A stretch of DNA of 64,000 nucleotides from Methanoculleus horonobensis (GCF_001602375.1 NZ_BCNY01000011.1:124001-188000), one strand, 5' to 3'; positions 31,770 through 40,396 are shown, counted from the first letter of the stretch. Notes: generated from the letters alone by a model not told the origin. Numbers and translations: made by a program.

Positions 31770-34660
31770 AAGAAGAGATCCGCCGGACTGTGAAACTCCT
31801 CGCCCCCGAAGGCGGGGTGGTCGAGGTCCGGGCGCTTGCCGACGGCGTCACCCATTCGGGCTACTTCGACGACTATACTCTGTTCGCGGAGCAGGTCGAA
31901 GCCCTCGATGCCGATCCCTCGGTCGCCGGGATCTATGTCACCCTGAACACCGTGAACCCCGCCCTCCTCGCCCGCCGGGCAAACCGGATCAAGATGCGGC
32001 TCACCCGGAAGGACGCGACGACCGCCGACGCCGATATCCTCCGGCGGCGCTGGCTCCCGGTCGACATCGACCCGGTCCGGCCGAGCGGGGTCTCGTCGAC
32101 GGACGCCGAGCACGCGGCTGCGCTCGCTATGGCCGAGCGGATCGCGGGCTATCTCGCGGAACAGGGGTTCCCGGCGCCCATATTGGCCGATTCCGGGAAC
32201 GGGGCGCACCTGCTCTACAGGATCGACCTTCCAAACGACGAGGCGGCAACGGAGATTGTCAGGAGCACTCTCGCGACCCTCGACGCCCTCTTCTCGAACG
32301 AGGCCGTGACCGTCGATACCGCGAACCACAACGCCGCCCGGATCTGGAAACTCTACGGCACGCTCTCCCGGAAGGGCGACAACACGCCGGAGCGGCCGCA
32401 CCGGCGGGCGAAGATCCTCACGGTTCCACCTGAGATCGCTATTGTTCCCAAGGAACGGCTCCGGCACCTCGCAGGGCTCATCCCCCGTGGAGAACCGAAG
32501 AAGAAGGGATCCGGCATCGACCTCGCCGCCTGGCTCCTCGACCACGGCATCGCCGTGCGGAGCACGAGACCCTACCGGGGCGGCACCCTCTACGTCCTCG
32601 CCGAGTGCCCGTTCTCATCGGCGCATAAGGACGGAGCGTTTGCGATCCAGTTTGCGAACGGCGCGATCTTCGCCGGCTGTCACCACGCGAGCTGCGGCGG
32701 GGGAGCGCAGCGGTGGCCGGAACTCCGGGAGAGGTATGAGCCGACACGGGTGCCAGAGCCAGAGAAGGAGGAGGCACCGGCACCGACGGACGGCGAGCAC
32801 CGTCACCGGGCGATGGAGATCCTCCGGCACGGCGATCCGCTCGCCTTCCTCCTCGTGACCTTCAACCGGAACCACGTCGGCGACCGGACGGTGGCGGAGT
32901 GCCTGGCGATGTCCCTTGCCTCGCAATCCGTCGAGAACACGAACGGGCTGCACGTCGCCGTCTCCGGGAACTCCGGGAAGGGGAAGACCCACGCCTGCAC
33001 GACGATGCAGAACCTCGTCCCGGAGGCCTACCGGCTCAGGGGCACCGTCTCGGACAAGGCGCTCTACTACGACGACGACCTCCGGCCCGGCACCGTCCTC
33101 CTCTTCGACGACGTCTCGCTCTCCGAGGACCTCCAGGAAGTCCTCAAATCGGCGACCACGAACTTCCGCCAGCCGATCGAGCACCGGACCCTGACGACCG
33201 AGCGGAAACTCCGGGTCTGCACCATCCCGGAGCGGTGTGTCTGGTGGCTCGCGAAGGTCGAGGATATGGGCGACGACCAGGTGATGAACCGGATGCTGAC
33301 GGCCTGGATCGACGACTCCATCGAGCAGGACAGGCGGGTGCTCGAACACATGAAAGAGGTCGAGGCGACCGGCCCGCTCCCCACGGAGGAGGAGGACGTT
33401 CTCGTCTGCCGGGCGATCTGGGAGGGTGTCAAAGGGGAGATCCTTCCCGTCCGGATACCGTTCGCCCGGCGGGTCCAGTTCTCGGCGACCCAGAACCGCC
33501 GGAACCCGGGCATGCTCTTCGACCTGATCAAGTGCCATGCACGGCTCTTCTACCAGCAGCGGGACCGGGGGGAGGATGGGGCGGTGATCGCCCGGCCGGA
33601 GGACTTCGCGGCGGCGGCAACACTGTATGCCGCTCTCTCGGGGACGGCCGGGGGCCAGGAGACCAAACTGACGAAGAACGAGGCGGCGGCGCTGGAGACG
33701 GTCGCCGGGATGGGGATCGAGGTCTTCACCATCCGGCAGCTCCAGAGCGCTCTCGGCCTCTCCTACCAGAGGACCTACCGGCTGCTCCACGGCTACAACA
33801 ACAACCGGGCCGTGTATGCGGGCCTGCTGGAGAAATGCCCGGCGGTGAGTTACATCGACGCGACGGTGACCGGGGAGATGCTCGGGGTCGGGGAGACCGT
33901 CCGGCGGCGGGAGCACTACTTCTCGTTTGACCTGGAGGTCTACCGGGCCTGGAGCGGGGGGGCCACGGTCTGGCTGGACGACGACCCGGACGGCGGTTCT
34001 CAGGGTTTCACATCTTCACCGGGTTTTCACCAGAATTCCGGGGAGAGTGTAAACGAAGACCCCGGCCATAATGGAGGGGATTGTTCTCTAGGAGAGGTAT
34101 GTACTGAGATGTGTATTGATAAGAGTAACAAGTTACACCCGTTACCGGGAACGGAGAGCCTGCCTGCAGGAGCGGGTGACCCGTCTTCGGGTCTCTGTGA
34201 TATCGGTAGCGGTGAAAAGATCCCGGCTATTCCGGAGGAGAACAGGCCGATCCGGGAACGGGCTCCACCAGAGGGATTTTTGGTGTGTAAATCAGGGTGT
34301 GATGGTGTGAAAACGGGTGTAATTGTGCAACCCTCGGACTACATCCCCCTCCCGGTGGAGAAGGACGAGCCCTGCCACGTTTGCGGCCGGCGGCCGACGT
34401 CGTCGGTGAGACGGGGCGGCGGGGGGGAGTACCTCTGCTACGACTGTTTGAAGAAGGGAAAGCGGCCCGGAAAGGTGCAGCCGCTCCCGGGGGTCCTTGA
34501 CCACCGGACGTTTGCACGGGCGAAGGTCGAACTCGGCCGGTGCGACGTCTGCGGGGCGGGGAAGGCGGTCTACCGCTCGCGGGAGGCGCAGGCGAAGGTC
34601 TGCGAGGGGTGTTATGCGAGGCTGGTGCGGGAGTGGAATACGGGGGAGGGGGTGCGGTGA
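31766..34660 (+). CDS. Primase-helicase with C-terminal zinc ribbons
   Basis: A 964-residue protein beginning at TTG 31766 (TTGA overlap with the upstream stop; GGAGG at 31754). The N-terminal domain is AEP-primase-like: D100-I-D102 in LPVDIDP as metal site, and DSGNGAHLLYRIDL (142-155). A zinc-binding linker follows (C281, C305, C310). A helicase/ATPase domain has Walker A GNSGKGKTH (401-409) and Walker B VLLFDDVS (about 440). Then come a winged-helix-like region (TIRQLQSALGLSYQRTYRLL) and two C-terminal zinc ribbons (CHVCGRRP...CYDC; CDVCGAGK...CEGC). This is the replication enzyme of an integrated plasmid or virus. The final ~160 bp is duplicated at 41421-41580. Confidence 0.8.
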   Translation: MKEEIRRTVKLLAPEGGVVEVRALADGVTHSGYFDDYTLFAEQVEALDADPSVAGIYVTLNTVNPALLARRANRIKMRLTRKDATTADADILRRRWLPVDIDPVRPSGVSSTDAEHAAALAMAERIAGYLAEQGFPAPILADSGNGAHLLYRIDLPNDEAATEIVRSTLATLDALFSNEAVTVDTANHNAARIWKLYGTLSRKGDNTPERPHRRAKILTVPPEIAIVPKERLRHLAGLIPRGEPKKKGSGIDLAAWLLDHGIAVRSTRPYRGGTLYVLAECPFSSAHKDGAFAIQFANGAIFAGCHHASCGGGAQRWPELRERYEPTRVPEPEKEEAPAPTDGEHRHRAMEILRHGDPLAFLLVTFNRNHVGDRTVAECLAMSLASQSVENTNGLHVAVSGNSGKGKTHACTTMQNLVPEAYRLRGTVSDKALYYDDDLRPGTVLLFDDVSLSEDLQEVLKSATTNFRQPIEHRTLTTERKLRVCTIPERCVWWLAKVEDMGDDQVMNRMLTAWIDDSIEQDRRVLEHMKEVEATGPLPTEEEDVLVCRAIWEGVKGEILPVRIPFARRVQFSATQNRRNPGMLFDLIKCHARLFYQQRDRGEDGAVIARPEDFAAAATLYAALSGTAGGQETKLTKNEAAALETVAGMGIEVFTIRQLQSALGLSYQRTYRLLHGYNNNRAVYAGLLEKCPAVSYIDATVTGEMLGVGETVRRREHYFSFDLEVYRAWSGGATVWLDDDPDGGSQGFTSSPGFHQNSGESVNEDPGHNGGDCSLGEVCTEMCIDKSNKLHPLPGTESLPAGAGDPSSGLCDIGSGEKIPAIPEENRPIRERAPPEGFLVCKSGCDGVKTGVIVQPSDYIPLPVEKDEPCHVCGRRPTSSVRRGGGGEYLCYDCLKKGKRPGKVQPLPGVLDHRTFARAKVELGRCDVCGAGKAVYRSREAQAKVCEGCYARLVREWNTGEGVR

Positions 34661-34765
34661 ACACGTCAGATATCAGACACACCAAAACAGACGATGTCCG
34701 ATATGTCCGATAAATGTCCGTTATCTTGCAGGGTATACTCTCGACAGATCAGGCTTTCCCGGGAC

Positions 34766-34818
34766 GCGATGGCACGGGAGGCTATCGAGCTCTCCATTGA
34801 GCATCTCCAGGAGAAGAA
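34766..34818 (+). pseudogene. hicB: hicB fragment
   Basis: A short piece reads MAREAIELSIEHLQEK, matching the helix of the intact hicB at 37526-37783 (MAREATELYIEHLLEK). It is cut where the 316-bp direct repeat begins (34814). Confidence 0.65.
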
Positions 34819-35129
34819 GGAACCGGTGATCGAGGGGGCTCACCCTCTACCGACCGCTACGTAGATCGCTGAAGACCGTGACGGGGGAATCGGGAGCCCA
34901 TCCTCCCGGAGCCCCTCGATGTGGAACTCAATCGCCTCGTGCATCCGCTCTTCCACTTCCTCGCGGGTCGCTCCGGTCGCCACGCACCGACGGCGAGATC
35001 CGGGGAGTATGCCGAGTAATTGCCGTCGGTCTGCTCGACGATGACAAGAAATCGATACATTATTCAATCCTTTCAGCCCTGCCTGTTTGAGAACGCTGTT
35101 CAGCGTTCCCGGAGCAAGAACGTCTGCCA
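34814..35129. repeat. 316-bp direct repeat, copy A
   Basis: This block recurs at 37827-38142 in the same orientation, exactly 3013 bp away, with about 95% identity by eye and no obvious gaps. It contains the whole frameshifted minus-strand hicB and the last part of hicA. A ~40-bp piece of its left end (CCGGTGATCGAGG through CCGCTACGTAG) also occurs at 40488-40528. Confidence 0.85.
34840..35060 (-). pseudogene. hicB: hicB antitoxin with frameshift (copy A)
   Basis: From ATG 35060 the frame reads MYRFLVIVEQTDGNYSAYSPDL, then loses register near 34990. The rest of a HicB domain continues in another frame: CVATGATREEVEERMHEAIE and FHIEGLREDGLPIP. A single-base loss in the GGTGCGTG region before CVATG explains it. 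The same lesion is in copy B, so it preceded the duplication, unless the shift is programmed. Confidence 0.8.
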
Positions 35130-35299
35130 GGTGCCCGGCGATGGTGATCCGGCCTGTGCGATGTTCCAGAGGGAACGGAGCATGAGCAACCGGAGGTTGC
35201 GAGGTTTGACGGATGCTTATACTGCCGGTGGCTACCCCGGGTCGCCACCAGGTACCACCCGTCCGCTTCGATCATCTTTATGCAGTCTTTCACTTTCAT
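35075..35299 (-). pseudogene. hicA: hicA toxin disrupted by a ~47-bp palindromic insertion
   Basis: ATG 35299 (AGGGA upstream) opens a good HicA: MKVKDCIKMIEADGWYLVAT, RGSHRQYKHP. After that the frame is broken by a 3n+1 insertion (35158-35205). The remainder appears in the next register as TGRITIAGHLADVLAPGTLN and SVLKQAGLKG, just before the hicB start. The toxin cannot be made as one chain. Its C-terminal part also lies in repeat copy B (38074-38121). Confidence 0.82.
35158..35205 (+). mobile_element. Short double-palindrome insertion element, copy 1
   Basis: Inserted in hicA. It consists of GTTCC-AGA-GGGAAC, a spacer GGAGCATGA, and GCAACC-GGA-GGTTGC, flanked by GCGAT and GAGGT. A related element (40842-40888, opposite strand) splits another hicA. 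Similar order, spacing and end sequences (GCGA..., ...GGAG..TGAGCA, ...GAGGT) indicate a common family. Confidence 0.65.
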
Positions 35300-35463
35300 T
35301 CTTTCCCTGCCTATTTTACCTTACGTCGATCGAAACCTCCGGGAGCCCCGGGTGGCCGCTATGCTGTTTGCCCCGTATGAAATACTGTATGAGGAGGTTC
35401 ATGTTTCTTGCGTTCCGATCCAACCTCCAGCCCGTATCGAGAGACTCGCATCCGGTTTCATTC

Positions 35464-35859
35464 CCGCGGGCGGGCTCGTCGTCGACGTGGAGGGGGAACG
35501 CTACCGGATCGAGGCCGGGGATGTGAAGAGTTTGATCTTTTCCGGCCGGCCGGAGTCGGAAACCTTTGGTTTTCTCCCGCTCCGGTCATGAAGAACCATC
35601 GCGCGCCGGTCGTGCGGGAGCGGCATGAAGGCGGAACTTGATTGACAATCGAGGGGCATGCGGCGGTGCATCCCGCCGGGAGAGCGGTGGTGATCCGGAC
35701 CCGGGCGGGGGCCTGGATCGTCCCGTTCGTCTCGTTCCGGCGGGTGGCGTGTGGGGAGGCTGTATCCGCCCCGCTCTTCCCCTCGTGCGGGGCTGTCCAA
35801 TGCGCGGTGAAGTTCGCCGGGCGATCGAGGTTCTCGCCGGCGGCGGATACATGATGTGA
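35464..35859 (+). pseudogene. Decayed second copy of the 113-aa primase-operon protein
   Basis: One frame reads GGLVVDVEGERYRIEAGDVK and SLIFSGRPES, matching the first half of the intact gene at 31428-31769. The second half appears in another frame from about 35642: TIEGHAAVHPAGRAVVIRTR, AGAWIVPFVSFRRVACGE. The middle is degenerate. It shows that part of the replication module was duplicated into this region. Confidence 0.7.
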
Positions 35860-36035
35860 TATGGTAGCGCGACGACACCCCTCTTGCGAGAGGATGCCGC
35901 GATCGACCGGCATTAGATTCTTCTTCACTCCCGAGAGATTACTCAGAAAGAAATCAGAGGCGTATAGAGGGGAGACATGGCAGTCGAAAAGATCGGCGCT
36001 CGGACTCGTCTGGGAGCATCTATAAGAGCAGCAGC

Positions 36036-37529
36036 ATGAACCCCGTCCGCATCTTCATCAGCAGCGTGCAGAAGGAGTTCGCCGACGAGCGGGCGGCTCT
36101 CCGCGACTACCTGCGGGGCGACGCACTGATGCGGCGGTTCTCCGAGGTCTTCCTCTTTGAGGAACTTCCGGCCGCCGACCGCCGCACCGACGTTGCATAC
36201 CTCGACGAAGTCCGGCGCTGCGACATTTATGTCGGGCTCTTCGGGAACGACTATGGTTACGAGAACACCGGAGGGCTCTCCCCGACCGAGCGGGAGTTCG
36301 ACCTCGCCACCGCCGAGGGGAAGTACCGGCTCATCTACGTCAGGGGCACGGACGACGCCGCCCGCCACCCGAAGATGCGTGCGCTTGTTCGCAGGGCGGA
36401 GGGCGGGCTGATCCGGAAGCGGTTTAACACCCCCTCGGAACTGGTCGCCGGGCTGTATGCGGCGCTCGTTGAGTACCTGGAGGAGAAGCAGCTCATCCGC
36501 TCCAGCCCCTTCGACGCGGCCCCGTGCATGAAGGCGACGCTCGACGACCTGGATCCCAAACGGATGGCGTGGTTCATCCGCACGGCCCGAGCGACCCGCC
36601 GGTTCCCCATCGCCCCCGATGCCTCTCCCCACGACCTGCTGGAGCACCTGAACCTGCTCGACGACGGCCGGGTGACGAACGCCGCGGCCCTCCTCTTCGG
36701 TAAACAACCGCAACGGTTCCTGATCTCCTCCGAGATCAAGTGCGCCCACTTCCACGGCACCGAGGTGGCCAAACCGATCCCCTCATACCAGGTCTACAAG
36801 GGTACGGTCTTCGATCTTGTGGACGCGGCGGCGGATTTCGTCTTGAGCAAGATCGCCCTCTCGGTAGGCACCCGCGAGGCCGGCCCGCAGGCCCCGGTGC
36901 GCTACGAGATCCCGAAGGAGGTTGTGGCGGAGGCGATCGTGAACGCCGTTGCCCACCGCGACTACACGAGCAACGGCAGTGTCCAGGTGATGCTCTTCTC
37001 CGACCGCCTGGAGATCTGGAACCCCGGCATCCTCCCGCCGTCCCTGACGCTCGAAAAACTCCGGCAGGCCCACGGGTCGGTGCCGGCGAACCCCCTCCTC
37101 GCCGAACCGATGTATCTCGCCGGCTACATCGAGCGGATGGGCACGGGGACGCGGGACATGATCCGGCACTGCACCGAGGCCGGGCTGCCCGAGCCGGAGT
37201 TTGCCGTCAGCGATGGGTTCCGGACGATTATTCGCCGGACTCTGGCTCCCGGCCAGACACCACAGCCAGAGTCACAGCCAGAGTCACTTGAAGCGAGAGT
37301 TCTGGTGCTCCTGAGTGTTGCCCCCAGGTCTAAAGCAGAATTATCAAGGGGGCTCGGACAGAAAGAGATCTCCGGTCAGCTGAATAAGGTCGTCCGTCAA
37401 CTACTGGCCGATCAGATGCTCGAGTACACCATCCCTGAGAAACCCGGCAGTCGGCATCAGAAGTACCGCCTGACTGAGAAGGGTCGGGCTACGGCAGCGA
37501 AACACGGTTCCGGAGGAGACACTCCGTGA
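36036..37529 (+). CDS. DUF4062 domain plus GHKL-type ATPase (RecG-like/AlbA-type) protein
   Basis: A 497-residue protein. Residues 1-150 are a DUF4062 domain (VRIFISSVQKEFADERAALR ... CDIYVGLFGNDYG), which occurs in NTPase and defence-type proteins. Residues about 180-400 match the AlbA_2/HATPase_c_4 'ATP-dependent DNA helicase RecG-like' regulators: EAIVNAVAHRDYTSNGSVQV, LEIWNPGILP and ERMGTGTRDMIRHC. A winged helix ends the chain (about 425-490). It may be a transcriptional regulator or a defence effector. The stop overlaps a hicB start by 4 nt, tying it to a toxin-antitoxin pair. Confidence 0.78.
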   Translation: MNPVRIFISSVQKEFADERAALRDYLRGDALMRRFSEVFLFEELPAADRRTDVAYLDEVRRCDIYVGLFGNDYGYENTGGLSPTEREFDLATAEGKYRLIYVRGTDDAARHPKMRALVRRAEGGLIRKRFNTPSELVAGLYAALVEYLEEKQLIRSSPFDAAPCMKATLDDLDPKRMAWFIRTARATRRFPIAPDASPHDLLEHLNLLDDGRVTNAAALLFGKQPQRFLISSEIKCAHFHGTEVAKPIPSYQVYKGTVFDLVDAAADFVLSKIALSVGTREAGPQAPVRYEIPKEVVAEAIVNAVAHRDYTSNGSVQVMLFSDRLEIWNPGILPPSLTLEKLRQAHGSVPANPLLAEPMYLAGYIERMGTGTRDMIRHCTEAGLPEPEFAVSDGFRTIIRRTLAPGQTPQPESQPESLEARVLVLLSVAPRSKAELSRGLGQKEISGQLNKVVRQLLADQMLEYTIPEKPGSRHQKYRLTEKGRATAAKHGSGGDTP

Positions 37530-37783
37530 GCCCTGCCGGCAAGCATGAAGCGAGAGGCTTGCACTACCGTATCCTCCTCCGGAAGGAACCGGAGGGCGGG
37601 TATACCGTCACCGTGCCGACCCTTCCGGGGTGCGTCACCTTCGGGGAGACCGTCGACGAGGCGATAGCGATGGCACGGGAGGCTACCGAGCTCTACATCG
37701 AGCATCTCCTGGAAAAGGGCGAGGAGGTTCCCACCGAGGAAGGGCTCCTGGAATACACCCTCACCGTTGAAGCCCATGCCTGA
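37526..37783 (+). CDS. hicB: HicB-type antitoxin (intact)
   Basis: An 85-residue HicB: LHYRILLRKEPEGGYTVTVP, then TLPGCVTFGETVDEAIAMAR and ELYIEHLLEKGEEVP. GTG 37526 overlaps the upstream stop (GTGA) and has GGAGG 10 bases before. Partial copies of this gene occur at 34766-34818 and 39750-39891. Its hicA partner is truncated directly downstream. Confidence 0.85.
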   Translation: MSPAGKHEARGLHYRILLRKEPEGGYTVTVPTLPGCVTFGETVDEAIAMAREATELYIEHLLEKGEEVPTEEGLLEYTLTVEAHA

Positions 37784-37827
37784 ACTTCCGGCACTCACAG
37801 CCCTGGACGTCATCTGGATTCTGTAAA
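37777..37827 (+). pseudogene. hicA: hicA start truncated at repeat boundary
   Basis: ATG 37777 opens MPELPALTALDVIWIL then stops (TAA), in the position and with the sequence expected of a HicA N terminus following hicB. After the stop the sequence becomes repeat copy B. The toxin was cut by the recombination that placed the repeat here. Confidence 0.65.
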
Positions 37828-38142
37828 AGAAGGAACCGGTGATCGAGGAGGCTCACCCTCTACCGACCGCTACGTAGATCGCTGAAGACCGTGACGGTGG
37901 AATCGGGGGCCCGTCCTCCCGGAGCCCTTCGATGTGGAACTCAATCGCTTCGTGCATCCGCTCTTCCACTTCCTCGCGGGTCGCTCCGGTCGCCACGCAC
38001 CGACGGCGAGATCCGGGGAGTATGCCGAGTAGTTGCCGTCGGTCTGCTCGACGATGACAAGAAATCGATACATTATTCAATCCTTTCAGCCCTGCCTGTT
38101 TGAGAACGCTGTTCAGCGTTCCTGGAGCGAGATCGTCCGCCG
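37827..38142. repeat. 316-bp direct repeat, copy B
   Basis: Second copy of the block at 34814-35129, same orientation. It ends two bases before the stop of the MazF-like toxin gene, so the right junction lies exactly at that gene's end. Confidence 0.85.
37853..38073 (-). pseudogene. hicB: hicB antitoxin with frameshift (copy B)
   Basis: Same structure as copy A: MYRFLVIVEQTDGNYSAYSPDL in one frame, CVATGATREEVEERMHEAIE in another, with the break at the same base. Only a few substitutions separate the copies. The last ~16 codons of hicA precede it (38074-38121); the rest of hicA is absent. Confidence 0.8.
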
Positions 38143-38143
38143 G

Positions 38144-38479
38144 TTATTCCAGCAATAACAGATCCTTCAACAGAACGCTTATCGCTTCCATATCTTCGAC
38201 CGAACATCGCCCGATCTTTTTGACGAAACGGTCTTCTGAGAGGGCAACGATCTGGAAGACCAGCGCCGCACTGTTGGAGGAGAGCCCGTTCTGTGAACTC
38301 TTCTCGATGCCGTAGGTGTGCGGGAACGAAAAAGCCGCCGGAGTCGTCGTGAGCGGAACCACGATTGTCATCCCCCCGTAAGAGACGGCGAGCACCACGG
38401 CGGGCCGGAGCCCGCTCTGCTCGTGCCCCCGTGCGTCGGTGAGATCGACGAACCAGATATCGCCCCTGCTCCGGCCCAT
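38144..38479 (-). CDS. PemK/MazF-type toxin
   Basis: A 111-residue MazF/PemK-family endoribonuclease: SRGDIWFVDLTDARGHEQSG, LRPAVVLAVSYGGMTIVVPLT (conserved R and PxT), and SSNSAALVFQIVALSEDRF. It should cleave mRNA at short motifs when unopposed. It is last in a minus-strand operon of three genes, one base after the 179-aa protein that is likely the antitoxin. Confidence 0.87.
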   Translation of the reverse strand: MGRSRGDIWFVDLTDARGHEQSGLRPAVVLAVSYGGMTIVVPLTTTPAAFSFPHTYGIEKSSQNGLSSNSAALVFQIVALSEDRFVKKIGRCSVEDMEAISVLLKDLLLLE

Positions 38480-38480
38480 C

Positions 38481-39020
38481 CTAATGCCTCATCGACCGGA
38501 TACCGGCCCGCTGCCACTCCCCTAGCTCGGCGTCGAGCGCCGCTTTCTCTTCGTCGGTGGGGACGAAGAGGTACTGCTTTGCCCGGTTGACGCCCTTGAC
38601 GATCTGCTCATTTGAGTAGAAGGACTTCATCCTCCGGACCATCCGGTATGCCTGCTCCGGCGGCTGGCGCATCTCGTAGGCCAGGTACCCGTAGGTCGCC
38701 CCGATCTCAAGCAGGGACGGGCTTTTATCGAAGAGGCCGGTGAGCCCGGCAACGGCATCCGCCTCGGCGGGAGAGAGCGTGCTCTCCGTTTCGCACCGGG
38801 AAAACTCATCGGCGTGCTGGTAGTACTCCCGCGCAAGGTTCGGCGAGTACGGCCCCCGGACGTAGAGGCGGAACGGATACACGAACTCGACGCCCTTCAG
38901 CCTCAGCAGGTAGACGAGCTTCTGGGCGATGAGCCGGTGCTCGAACAGATCCGTATTCATCCGGAATCCCGCTTCCCGGAAGCAGGCAATGACTTTGCTT
39001 CTATCGTTCACAGGTATCAC
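38481..39020 (-). CDS. Putative antitoxin, SocA/Panacea-like
   Basis: A 179-residue protein. RLIAQKLVYLLRLKGVEF and FRLYVRGPYSPNLAREYYQ resemble the 'phage-associated'/SocA-Panacea antitoxin fold (QKLVYL followed by GPYS). Its position directly upstream of the MazF-like toxin supports an antitoxin role. It overlaps the HTH gene by 20 nt, so all three are co-translated. The family assignment comes from motif memory only. Confidence 0.6.
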   Translation of the reverse strand: MIPVNDRSKVIACFREAGFRMNTDLFEHRLIAQKLVYLLRLKGVEFVYPFRLYVRGPYSPNLAREYYQHADEFSRCETESTLSPAEADAVAGLTGLFDKSPSLLEIGATYGYLAYEMRQPPEQAYRMVRRMKSFYSNEQIVKGVNRAKQYLFVPTDEEKAALDAELGEWQRAGIRSMRH

Positions 39021-39342
39021 CCTCGCAGCCCAGGAGTTTGCAGAGCCAGCCCCGGACGCGCCGCCACTCGGCGAGTCCTTCCGGGGTGATGGCGTAGAGC
39101 TCCAGTTCCTTCCCTTCGAGCGTCACCTTCTCGGAGCGGAGGTACCCCATCTCGACAAGTTTCTTGAGGTTTGCGTAGAGCACGCCGTCGCTCAGGTTCA
39201 GCCCGGCCTTGAGCTGCCGTGCGGTGGCCCCGTCATCGCCGAGTTCGGAGAGCGCCCAGAGTATCTCCAGGCGCACCCGGGAGATGAGAGCGCTGTTCAC
39301 GTCCTCGGACTCTTCCACGATTGCTATGAGATCGTCAGGCAT
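39001..39342 (-). CDS. Winged-helix transcriptional regulator
   Basis: A 113-residue DNA-binding protein: SALISRVRLEILWALSELG, GATARQLKAGLNLSDGVLYA (recognition helix) and YLRSEKVTLEGKELELYAIT (wing), of the ArsR/PadR type. The C-terminal tail has two cysteines. First gene of the operon with the putative antitoxin and MazF-like toxin; probably the operon's repressor. Confidence 0.83.
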   Translation of the reverse strand: MPDDLIAIVEESEDVNSALISRVRLEILWALSELGDDGATARQLKAGLNLSDGVLYANLKKLVEMGYLRSEKVTLEGKELELYAITPEGLAEWRRVRGWLCKLLGCEGDTCER

Positions 39343-39488
39343 AGGCGACTTTCAACTTTGAGTAGATGTTGGAGCGGGAGGTGATAAAGGATGTGGAGAT
39401 CTGCGGATTGCTCCGCTATGGAGTAAAGGCCCGGCTTGGTGTGGGCAAGCTGCACATTGTGGAGAAAGGTAGGACGTTTTTCAGGCAA

Positions 39489-39617
39489 TCACTTCTTAGA
39501 TCTGCCGGACTTCGTGGCCGTGTTGTTCGGGTTGAGCTGATTTGCCCTGTTGTCCGCTGCTGCTTTGTGTGAGGGGTTGTTGGGGTTCTTAACGTCGGCA
39601 CGCTGATTCTTTGCCAT
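39489..39617 (-). CDS. Very small Asn-rich protein (42 aa)
   Basis: ATG 39617 with AGG upstream opens a 42-residue protein, MAKNQRADVKNPNNPSHKAA then DNRANQLNPNNTATKSGRSK. The pattern of two NPNN repeats and a basic tail looks like a deliberately conserved small protein rather than noise. I recall similar Asn/Pro repeats in small archaeal proteins but cannot name a family. Confidence 0.5.
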   Translation of the reverse strand: MAKNQRADVKNPNNPSHKAAADNRANQLNPNNTATKSGRSKK

Positions 39618-39749
39618 ACAACCTGCTTGTTTCGATTCTTCATATGCTTTTTCGTCGACCCAAAAAAGGATGGTCCCCCTATGGGGACAGGCACAGACGC
39701 CCACTATGCCCCCATCGGGGCCTGTACCATTCACGAGCGGGGTTATAAT

Positions 39750-39891
39750 ATGATGAGAAGCCTGAATTACCGTATCCTCCTCCGAAAAGAGCCGGAAGGC
39801 GAGTATACTGTTATTGTGCCGACGCTCGCCCGTGCTTGCGTCACCTTCGGGGAGATCGTCGACGAGGCGATAGCGATGGCTCGGGAGGCCG
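39750..39891 (+). pseudogene. hicB: hicB fragment, 3' end lost
   Basis: From ATG 39750/39753 the sequence follows the intact hicB at 37526 (LNYRILLRKEPEGEYTVIVP, FGEIVDEAIAMAREA) with a local disruption of PTLPGC to PTLARAC. It ends abruptly at 39891, where the RelE-like toxin gene begins on the other strand. Confidence 0.7.
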
Positions 39892-40182
39892 TCAGAACCA
39901 TCCATACCGTTTGTGCGCCTGCTCGATCGACATCACGGCAAGAACATGAACCTCCAGCTCCTGCTCATGGATGCGATAGAATGCCGTGAATGTCCGGCTG
40001 ATATGAAGTCGATAGGTATCTTCCCGCCCGTGCACGTGCAGGCGCTCCTTGTCGCTTCCGCTGCCGGGATACGGATCGTCCTGGAGGGTTTTCAGCTGCT
40101 CCATGACTATCCGCCGGCTCTTTGCGCTGAGGCTCCGGATGCTCTCAAGGGCCTTTTTGTTAATCAGTATCCGGAACGTCAA
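39892..40182 (-). CDS. RelE/ParE-type toxin
   Basis: A 96-residue RelE-fold toxin: FRILINKKALESIRSLSAKS, then a DDPYPGSGSDKERL loop, DTYRLHISRTFTAFYRI and EQELEVHVLAVMSIEQAHKR. The R/H/Y set at the C terminus fits the ribosome-dependent nuclease or gyrase-binding class. TTG 40182 is inferred as start; the gene overlaps the antitoxin end by 23 nt, the normal coupling. Both genes look intact. Confidence 0.8.
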   Translation of the reverse strand: MTFRILINKKALESIRSLSAKSRRIVMEQLKTLQDDPYPGSGSDKERLHVHGREDTYRLHISRTFTAFYRIHEQELEVHVLAVMSIEQAHKRYGWF

Positions 40183-40363
40183 ACTCCAGCTCCACGAAAT
40201 CCCCTTCGGCCTCGATGCGATCCATATCCTCGATGAACCGGCGCTTCTTCTCCTGCTCGACCATGGAGGAGAGGAGATCATCGAAGGTCTGGCCGGGGTG
40301 CTTCAGCTCGGAGATCTCCGCCCATACCCCTTCCGAGACGGGAATCCTCTTGGTTGCAGCCAT
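40160..40363 (-). CDS. Antitoxin of RelE-type pair
   Basis: A 67-residue protein: AATKRIPVSEGVWAEISEL, then HPGQTFDDLLSSMVEQEKKR and an acidic tail DFVELEFDVPD. The N terminus forms a ribbon-helix-helix-like DNA-binding piece, and the acidic tail would mask the toxin. ATG 40363 is chosen; a GTG-rich extension to 40387 overlaps the operator. Confidence 0.75.
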   Translation of the reverse strand: MAATKRIPVSEGVWAEISELKHPGQTFDDLLSSMVEQEKKRRFIEDMDRIEAEGDFVELEFDVPDTD

Positions 40364-40369
40364 GGTAGT

Positions 40370-40396
40370 ATTGTAAGTGCTTACCATATTTACAAT
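40370..40396. promoter_or_regulatory. Inverted repeat operator of the RelBE-like pair
   Basis: ATTGTAA (40370-40376) and TTACAAT (40390-40396) form a perfect inverted repeat seven bases upstream of the antitoxin ATG, matching the autoregulation typical of these operons. Confidence 0.55.
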
